A stretch of 60,865 bases of DNA from an uncultured Actinomyces sp. (lineage in GTDB: Bacteria; Actinomycetota; Actinomycetes; Actinomycetales; Actinomycetaceae): the NCBI GenBank assembly GCA_900541895.1, contig UWSI01000010.1, forward strand, positions 1 to 60,865. The letters are read 5' to 3'. A program made the translations under genes and the position numbers. Numbering within the stretch: the stretch's first letter is position 1; each line of letters starts with the position of its first letter. This document shows, piece after piece, positions 55,475 through 60,865 of this stretch. The notes below the pieces were generated by a model. It saw nothing but the letters and a program-made list of their open reading frames with translations. It had not been told where the DNA came from and made no database searches.

Positions 55475-56195
55475 CATAGACAAAGGGGGTATCGGGTGGG
55501 TTGGCCGGCGTAATACTTGTTGCCTTCAGATAGAGAGCTTTTGAGTTGCGGACTTCTAAGGTTCCTTGGATGCGAACCCATTGATCAGCCTGTGGCGTGA
55601 ATGAGGTTTTGTTATCCACGGCAAAACCTAAGGCGTAAGCATCAGCTGCGCAGCACCACATGGTCATCCGGGATAAGCCGAAGCTGTCATCCGGACCGAA
55701 TGGCGGCATCCCTGCCTCGGAGGAAGCCTTGTCTTTGGGTAAAACGAAGCCAGTTACCTCAATTGTTTTGCCGTCCCAGTGATCGGGGTGAGTCACCATG
55801 TCGATAACGCTCTCGTAGTAATTGTTTGTGTCGATGACATGGTCGGCTTTGAAGTTCGCTGAGGAAGAAGGAACTGTAGGTGAAGGGATGGGCGTCGGTG
55901 AAATAGCACTCGCGGAGCTCGTTGACCCAAGGAAACTCGAGGGGGCCAGAGAAAAAGGCAAGGACCATGCAATGACTGGGATGAGAAGATATACCGCATT
56001 CGCGCGTGTTCGGTGAGTATGTTTTTCCTGCCGACGTGCAAAAAGGTCGACAACGGCCCACACAGTGAAGACGACACACAAGAAAATGATGAGCGGAAGG
56101 AAACGAGGCGGGAAGAAATAAACCCATCGCCTCGAAAGGAATAGGAAGCCTAAGCTCACTGCAGCCAGGACAAAGATCAAAGCGCGTGTTCTCAC
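55464..56195 (-). CDS. TIGR03943/DUF1980 family membrane protein
   Basis: A 243-residue protein with three N-terminal hydrophobic helices (about 5-30, 32-50 and 70-90) and an outside C-terminal domain with the family pattern HWDGKTIEVTGFVLPKD and MTMWCCAADAYALGF (Cys-Cys-Ala-Ala-Asp). This family is always paired with a DUF318 permease, as here, where the two overlap (GTGA). The pair is YcgQ/YcgR-like in Bacillus; a role in metal or small-solute handling is suspected but unproven. The GTG at 56195 has GGGAGG six bases upstream. Confidence 0.83.
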   Translation of the reverse strand: MRTRALIFVLAAVSLGFLFLSRRWVYFFPPRFLPLIIFLCVVFTVWAVVDLFARRQEKHTHRTRANAVYLLIPVIAWSLPFSLAPSSFLGSTSSASAISPTPIPSPTVPSSSANFKADHVIDTNNYYESVIDMVTHPDHWDGKTIEVTGFVLPKDKASSEAGMPPFGPDDSFGLSRMTMWCCAADAYALGFAVDNKTSFTPQADQWVRIQGTLEVRNSKALYLKATSITPANPPDTPFVYEKK

Positions 56196-57205
56196 AATGC
56201 ACCTCCCAAGCCCCACCAGGTCAAGACAAGACCGGCCAACGCAACAACTGCGGTGATGGTTGCGCAGATACGAAGAGTAAAGCGCGTCGAGAAAACGGCT
56301 GACAACATGAAGACGTTCTTCACATCAAGCATGGGGCCCATGAGCATGAAGGTCATGAGCGCACCGGGGGGAAGCAAACTTGTCATGCTCCGCGCCACGA
56401 TCGCATCGGATGATGAACACTGAGAGAGAACAAAAGCCATCAACATCGCGACGGCAATGGAGACATATGAGGAAGTATGTCCCGTGATAAACCCAGCAGG
56501 GAGAAGCCCTTGGATGAGGCTGGAGAGCGCGGCTCCGATCAACATATAGGGCACGACGCGCAGGAAGGCCGAGGCCGACGCGGAAGAAAATGAAGAAAAG
56601 CGCCCTCGCGTAGCGTGCGCCGCGTGGGCTCCGCAACCATGTGAACACTCACAGGAGTCATCCGACTCGCTCTGACGCAAAACCGCCGTCAGAGACGGCA
56701 TGCGGATGCTGAGTAAAAGAGCAATTGTCATGGTGCAGATGACGGCTGCCGTCACGCGGAGCGATACCGCTTTCAGTGACGGGCCAAAGGCGTACCACGT
56801 TGAAAACAAGACAAGCGGGTTGATGGATGGCGCCGCAAAAAGAATGATGAAAACAGTGCGCGGAGGAACGCCTCTGCGCAGCAGGGTACGTACAAGAGGA
56901 ACGGTTGAACAATCGCAGACGGGAAGAAGTGCGGAATAGGCGAAAGCAACGACGCAACCGGCAATGCGGCCTCGTGGGAAGAAACGTGCAAGCTGGCGAG
57001 GGGAAAGAAACACCTCAATCGCAGCGGCAATGAGGGAACTGATCGCCAAGAAAGGTAAAGACTGAAGGGTGATCCCCGAAAAGATTGCAATCATGCGGGA
57101 AATCGGGATACCCGCAGCAGTCAATGCCTCTTGAAAGCGGTAGGCGCAGACCAAAGCAAGGCACACAACCGCTGTAACGGCCGTCGAAGGTCGGGAAATC
57201 TCCAT
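56192..57205 (-). CDS. DUF318 permease (YcgR/ArsP-like)
   Basis: A 337-residue permease with about eight helices. The paired motifs LPVCDCSTVPLVRTLLRRGV and VLSQCSSSDAIVARSMTS are typical of the DUF318 (predicted permease, ArsP-like) family. The central loop contains a Cys/His cluster (CECSHGCGAHAAHATRG) likely to bind metal. It starts the two-gene operon; GAAGG precedes the ATG at 57205. Some family members export trivalent organoarsenicals, others are linked to zinc-regulated loci; neither can be shown here. Confidence 0.85.
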   Translation of the reverse strand: MEISRPSTAVTAVVCLALVCAYRFQEALTAAGIPISRMIAIFSGITLQSLPFLAISSLIAAAIEVFLSPRQLARFFPRGRIAGCVVAFAYSALLPVCDCSTVPLVRTLLRRGVPPRTVFIILFAAPSINPLVLFSTWYAFGPSLKAVSLRVTAAVICTMTIALLLSIRMPSLTAVLRQSESDDSCECSHGCGAHAAHATRGRFSSFSSASASAFLRVVPYMLIGAALSSLIQGLLPAGFITGHTSSYVSIAVAMLMAFVLSQCSSSDAIVARSMTSLLPPGALMTFMLMGPMLDVKNVFMLSAVFSTRFTLRICATITAVVALAGLVLTWWGLGGAL

Positions 57206-57293
57206 GTGCCTTCTTCCTTGTTGCGTGGCTGTGCATACATCGTTAACTCTATCGCGATGCTGATCTCATTTTTGTGCCGACAGCGAGATGAAC

Positions 57294-57322
57294 ATGCCAT
57301 GTGTGCACGACTTGCGTAGACT
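57294..57322 (+). promoter_or_regulatory. Promoter of ileS leader
   Basis: ATGCCA (57294-57299), a 17-base spacer and TAGACT (57317-57322). The transcript would begin near 57329, at the foot of the T-box stem I. Confidence 0.6.
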
Positions 57323-57328
57323 GGAACA

Positions 57329-57536
57329 GGTGTTGATCCGGCTACATCTGTAGGAATCACCGGGGAGCATTCGGAAGAACGGGCGCGGTAATTCACAGCG
57401 CCCCAGTAGAACCGAACGGGTAAGCCCGTCACAGCTGTTAATGAGCGGCTACGCAGCGCGTAGCAAGCGGGGTGGTACCGCGGGAATCGGCAACGCTGAT
57501 CCTCGTCCCTGTGGACCTGCGACACAAGGACGAAAC
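57329..57536 (+). ncRNA. T-box riboswitch controlling ileS translation
   Basis: The conserved T-box element AGCGGGGTGGTACCGCGGG lies at 57466-57484. Upstream is a short stem I (GGTG/CACC with an inner CTAC/GTAG) with isoleucine AUC triplets at 57336, 57346 and 57356, one of which should be the specifier. Downstream TCGTCCCTGTG (57503-57513) pairs with CACAAGGACGA (57523-57533), one mismatch, burying the ileS ribosome site AAGGA. There is no T-run, so control should be of translation: uncharged tRNA-Ile frees the site. This is the actinobacterial ileS T-box design. Confidence 0.92.
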
Positions 57537-60500
57537 ATGACGAAGCACGGCTTCTACCCGCGCCATCGCGATGAGCAAGTGGATCCAAGCCCGTCCTTCC
57601 CTCAGATGGAAGGACAGACCCTGGCTTTCTGGGCCGCTGATGACACCTTCCGTAAATCCATTACTCGCCGTCCCGCCGGTAAGGGCGGTCAGAACGAATT
57701 CGTGTTTTACGACGGCCCGCCTTTTGCAAACGGCCTCCCGCACTACGGTCACCTGCTGACTGGCTACATCAAGGACGTTGTCGGTCGCTACCAGACCATG
57801 CTCGGACACCACGTTGAGCGCCGTTTCGGTTGGGATACCCACGGTCTGCCCGCAGAGCTTGAAGCGCAGCGCCAGCTGGGAATCGAAGACGTCACCGAAA
57901 TCACGCGTCCCGGCGGAATCGGCATCGAGGCCTTCAATGCGGCCTGCCGTTCCTCCGTGCTTCGCTACACCAAGGAATGGGAAGAGTACGTTACTCGCCA
58001 GGCTCGTTGGGTCGATTTCGATAACGACTACAAGACCTTGGATATGTCCTACACGGAATCGGTCTTGTGGGCATTCAAGCAGCTTTATGACAAGGGCCTG
58101 GCCTACCAGGGGTACCGCGTTCTGCCGTACTGCTGGCACGACCGCACTCCCTTGAGCAACCACGAGCTCAAGATGGACGACGATGTGTATCAGGATCGCA
58201 CTGATAACACCGTTACCGTCGGTCTGCGTCTGGAAAAGAAGCTGCGCGAAGATTCCGAGCGTCCCGAATTGGCACTGATCTGGACGACCACGCCGTGGAC
58301 TCTTCCTTCGAACTCGGCTATTGCTGTCGGTCCGCAGATCGACTATGCCCTGGTTCAGGTTGCGCCAGATCATGAGAGTGTCCTTGCTGGTGAGCGTGTT
58401 CTGATCGCCTCTGACCTGATCAGCGCTTATGCCAAGGAACTGGGTGAAGACCCGCAGGTCGTCGCCACCTATAAGGGCTCGGAACTGGTCGGTCTGCACT
58501 ACCACCCGATCTACGACTTCTTTGATACTCCCGAGCGCCGTGCAGAGGGTGGTGCCCCCGGCCCGAACGGCTGGTCGATCATTGCCGCTGACTACGTGAC
58601 GACTACGGATGGTACCGGTCTTGTCCACCAGGCTCCCGCCTTCGGTGAAGACGATATGTGGACCTGTATGGAATACGGTATCGGCGTGGTGCTGCCCATT
58701 GATGAGGGCGGTGTTTTCACCTCGGAGGTCCCCGATTACGAGGGCATGCAGATTTTTGACGCAAACCGCTACGTCGTGGCAGACCTGCGCGAGCAGGGCG
58801 GACCGATTGCGCGCCGCGCGCCCGAAATCCGCGCTGTGCTGGTGCGTGAGAAGTCCTACGTGCACTCCTACCCGCACTGCTGGCGCTGCCGCAAGCCTCT
58901 CATGTACAAGGCAGTCTCCTCGTGGTTCGTGCGCGTGACCGAGATCCGCGATCGCATGGTGGAGCTCAACCAAGAGATCACGTGGACCCCTGCCCACATC
59001 AAGGACGGTATTTTCGGCAAGTGGCTGGAGGGGGGCCGCGACTGGTCGATTTCGCGTAACCGCTTCTGGGGTGCGCCGATCCCCGTGTGGGTATCGGATG
59101 ATCCGGCCTATCCGCGCACCGATGTTTATGGCTCGATTGCAGAGTTGGAGGCCGATTTCGGCGTGAAGGTCACGGACTTCCACCGTCCCTTCATTGATTC
59201 GCTCACCCGCCCGAACCCGGATGATCCGACGGGTAAGTCGACCATGCGCCGTATTTCCGACGTCTTTGACTGCTGGTTTGAGTCGGGATCCATGCCCTTC
59301 GCGCAGGTTCACTACCCCTTTGAGAACCAGGAGTGGTTCGAGAACCACTACCCGGGCGACTTCATCGTCGAGTACATCGGTCAGACGCGCGGCTGGTTCT
59401 ACACGCTGCACGTCCTTGCAACTGCGCTCTTCGATCGCCCAGCGTTCCGCTCCTGCGTCTCCCACGGCATTGTTCTGGGTGACGACGGTCTGAAGATGAG
59501 CAAGTCTCTGCGTAACTACCCGGATGTGGCCGAGGTCTTCAACAAGTACGGTTCCGACGCGATGCGTTGGTTCCTGATGTCCAGCCCGGTCGTGCGCGGT
59601 GGAAACCTCATGGTTAAGGAAGAGTCGATCCGTGACACGGTTCGCCAGGTGCTCCTGCCGATTTGGAACACCTACTACTTCTTCACGCTGTACGCCGGTG
59701 CGTGCAACGGGGGAGCGGGCTACGAGGCCAAGCGCCTTGACCTATCGGATCAGGCAGTTGTCGATGCGCTGCCTCAGATGGATCGCTACCTGCTTGCTCA
59801 CACGCGCTCCTTGGCTGAGGATACTCGCGGCGCATTGGACGCCTATGACGTTGCCGGTGCCTGTGACGCGATCCGTGACTACCTGGATGTTCTGACGAAC
59901 TGGTATGTGCGTACTCAGCGCCAGCGTTTCTGGGACGAGGACAGTGCAGCATTCGATGCCCTCTACACCGCTTTGGTGACCCTCATGGAGCTGGCAGCTC
60001 CCTTGCTGCCGTTGCTTTCCGAGGAGATCTGGCGCGGTCTGACGGGCGGGGAGTCCGTGCACTTGGTGGACTTCCCCGTGATTTCCGAGGCCGTGGCTGA
60101 CTCTGCGCTTGTCGAGGCCATGGACGAGGTTCGTTCCGTCGTCTCCGCTGCTCACGCTCTGCGTAAGACCCACCAGTTGCGTGTTCGCCAGCCTTTGGCG
60201 TCCCTGCAGGTTGTCTCTGAGCACCACAAGGAACTGGAGCCCTTCGCGGATCTTATTGCCTCCGAGGTCAACGTCAAGTCCGTTGTTTTCGCTTCTCCCG
60301 AAACTTCGGGCCTGAGTGTGCGCACCGAGCTCGCGCTCAACCCGCGTGCTTTCGATCCCTCGGTTCGTAAGCTGACCAGCCAGCTGTTCAAGGCTCAAAA
60401 GTCCGGTGAATGGGAGGTCGTGGACGGCGAGTGCCGTTTCGCCTCCGTTGAGCTGGATGGGGCGCCGCTGGTATTGACCGGCGACATGTTCTCCGTGTCT

Positions 60501-60812
60501 ACCTCCGTGGACGCTGCCGAGGGACAGGTTGCAGATGTTCTGCCCTCGGGTACCTTCGTGGTGCTCGATACGGAGCTGACCCCTGAGCTCGAGGCCGAGG
60601 GCTACGCCCGCGACGTCGTTCGCGCCGTCCAAGATGAGCGTAAGAATGCTGGCCTGCACATTGCGGACCGCATCGACCTGACGCTGACGGTTCCCTCCGA
60701 TCACGTGAGCGATGTCGAGACCTGGAAGGACATGATTGCTTCCGAAACTCTGGCATTGTCCCTGTCGGTTGAAGCAGGGGAGAAGCTCGCTGTGAGCGTC
60801 TCCAAGCACTGA
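57537..60812 (+). CDS. ileS: Isoleucyl-tRNA synthetase
   Basis: IleRS charges tRNA-Ile and edits mischarged valine. The 1091-residue enzyme has the class I motif PPFANGLPHYGH (HIGH-type, near 60), the CP1 editing domain (about 200-400, with TTPWTLPSNSAIAVG and DGTGLVHQAPAFGEDD), the DGLKMSKSLRNYP loop (KMSKS, near 650), the anticodon-binding domain and a long C-terminal region. Length and motif spacing resemble the type 2 (eukaryote-like) IleRS common in Actinobacteria, which includes mupirocin-tolerant enzymes. ATG 57537 is chosen since AAGGA lies six bases upstream; the GTG/ATG frame back to 57441 runs through the T-box. Controlled by the preceding T-box. Confidence 0.97.
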   Translation: MTKHGFYPRHRDEQVDPSPSFPQMEGQTLAFWAADDTFRKSITRRPAGKGGQNEFVFYDGPPFANGLPHYGHLLTGYIKDVVGRYQTMLGHHVERRFGWDTHGLPAELEAQRQLGIEDVTEITRPGGIGIEAFNAACRSSVLRYTKEWEEYVTRQARWVDFDNDYKTLDMSYTESVLWAFKQLYDKGLAYQGYRVLPYCWHDRTPLSNHELKMDDDVYQDRTDNTVTVGLRLEKKLREDSERPELALIWTTTPWTLPSNSAIAVGPQIDYALVQVAPDHESVLAGERVLIASDLISAYAKELGEDPQVVATYKGSELVGLHYHPIYDFFDTPERRAEGGAPGPNGWSIIAADYVTTTDGTGLVHQAPAFGEDDMWTCMEYGIGVVLPIDEGGVFTSEVPDYEGMQIFDANRYVVADLREQGGPIARRAPEIRAVLVREKSYVHSYPHCWRCRKPLMYKAVSSWFVRVTEIRDRMVELNQEITWTPAHIKDGIFGKWLEGGRDWSISRNRFWGAPIPVWVSDDPAYPRTDVYGSIAELEADFGVKVTDFHRPFIDSLTRPNPDDPTGKSTMRRISDVFDCWFESGSMPFAQVHYPFENQEWFENHYPGDFIVEYIGQTRGWFYTLHVLATALFDRPAFRSCVSHGIVLGDDGLKMSKSLRNYPDVAEVFNKYGSDAMRWFLMSSPVVRGGNLMVKEESIRDTVRQVLLPIWNTYYFFTLYAGACNGGAGYEAKRLDLSDQAVVDALPQMDRYLLAHTRSLAEDTRGALDAYDVAGACDAIRDYLDVLTNWYVRTQRQRFWDEDSAAFDALYTALVTLMELAAPLLPLLSEEIWRGLTGGESVHLVDFPVISEAVADSALVEAMDEVRSVVSAAHALRKTHQLRVRQPLASLQVVSEHHKELEPFADLIASEVNVKSVVFASPETSGLSVRTELALNPRAFDPSVRKLTSQLFKAQKSGEWEVVDGECRFASVELDGAPLVLTGDMFSVSTSVDAAEGQVADVLPSGTFVVLDTELTPELEAEGYARDVVRAVQDERKNAGLHIADRIDLTLTVPSDHVSDVETWKDMIASETLALSLSVEAGEKLAVSVSKH

Positions 60813-60865
60813 GTCTGAGCGCTATAAAGCAGCGAAGACTGTAGGGGCGGGCCACACAGATGTGT
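60813..60865. other. Intergenic sequence at right edge
   Basis: The last 53 bases show no gene or terminator. The final ATGTGT (from 60860) could be a start codon, but too little follows to judge. Confidence 0.3.

Noticed and set aside
57441..57536. Upstream ATG extension of ileS
   Set aside because: These 32 codons run through the T-box core; the ATG at 57537 has the proper ribosome site and homologues start there.
57438..59465. 675-codon open frame antisense to ileS
   Set aside because: It lies fully opposite a clear IleRS gene; its residue composition (many R, V, H, no domain) is that of a shadow frame produced by GC-rich codon use.

Overview
The window looks like a chromosomal segment of a facultatively anaerobic, moderately GC-rich actinobacterium, most probably Actinomycetaceae (Schaalia/Actinomyces type). 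The basis is the gene content and orders typical of Actinobacteria: DAK2-recG-rsmD-coaD, SepIVA-DUF177-rnc, rne-rplU-rpmA-obgE-proB-proA-nadD-rsfS, and a translational T-box before ileS. The ribosomal proteins, RNase E extensions and DevS/DevR-type regulators are also of actinobacterial type. The host assignment is inference from content; no rRNA gene is present. I see no prophage, insertion sequence or CRISPR array.

Layout. 1-5.8 kb: the end of an S4-domain protein, two linked genes (one SseB-like), the infC-rpmI-rplT operon, a SpoU rRNA methyltransferase, thiL, and a decayed second methyltransferase fused onto the thiL 3' end. 5.8-8.7 kb (minus): a Bifidobacterium-like sucrose operon, sucrose phosphorylase plus permease. 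9-16.9 kb: rpmB (minus), then DAK2-recG-rsmD-coaD-sepIVA-DUF177-rnc-response regulator, almost all with overlapping stops and starts. 16.9-24.9 kb (minus): cydA-cydB-cydD-cydC-histidine kinase; the kinase ends one base from its presumed response regulator on the other strand. 25-34.4 kb: rne, L21, L27, obgE, proline genes, nadD, rsfS and a histidine phosphatase, followed by tRNA-Ala(GGC). 34.7-43 kb: an OPT-family transporter, an MFS transporter, PepN (M1) and an M13 endopeptidase. 43-48.2 kb: anaerobic glycerol-3-phosphate dehydrogenase glpABC and an SDR enzyme. 48.2-54.5 kb (minus): sugar porter, Cys-type sulfatase, ROK regulator, anaerobic sulfatase-maturing enzyme and a TauE/SafE exporter. 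54.8-57.2 kb: a Gly/Gln/Pro-repeat membrane protein and a permease pair (DUF318 plus TIGR03943 type). 57.3-60.8 kb: T-box and ileS.

How the genes work together. Cytochrome bd with its CydDC exporter and an embedded kinase, together with anaerobic GlpABC, describe a microaerobic/anaerobic lifestyle; the radical-SAM sulfatase activator fits the same lifestyle. The sulfatase block reads as a complete pathway: import a sulfated sugar, remove sulfate in the cytoplasm, export the oxyanion, and control all this with a sugar-sensing repressor. Sucrose phosphorolysis, peptide transport and peptidases complete a host-associated catabolic profile.

The most interesting signals are: (1) the glycosulfatase module with a signal-less sulfatase; (2) a kinase/regulator pair split between the cyd and rnc operons and meeting tail to tail; (3) the thiL/methyltransferase junction; (4) four genes with a TANNNT box exactly six bases before the start codon, the pattern of leaderless transcripts; (5) infC with an ATT start behind a perfect attenuator hairpin; (6) a T-box that appears to bury the ileS Shine-Dalgarno sequence.
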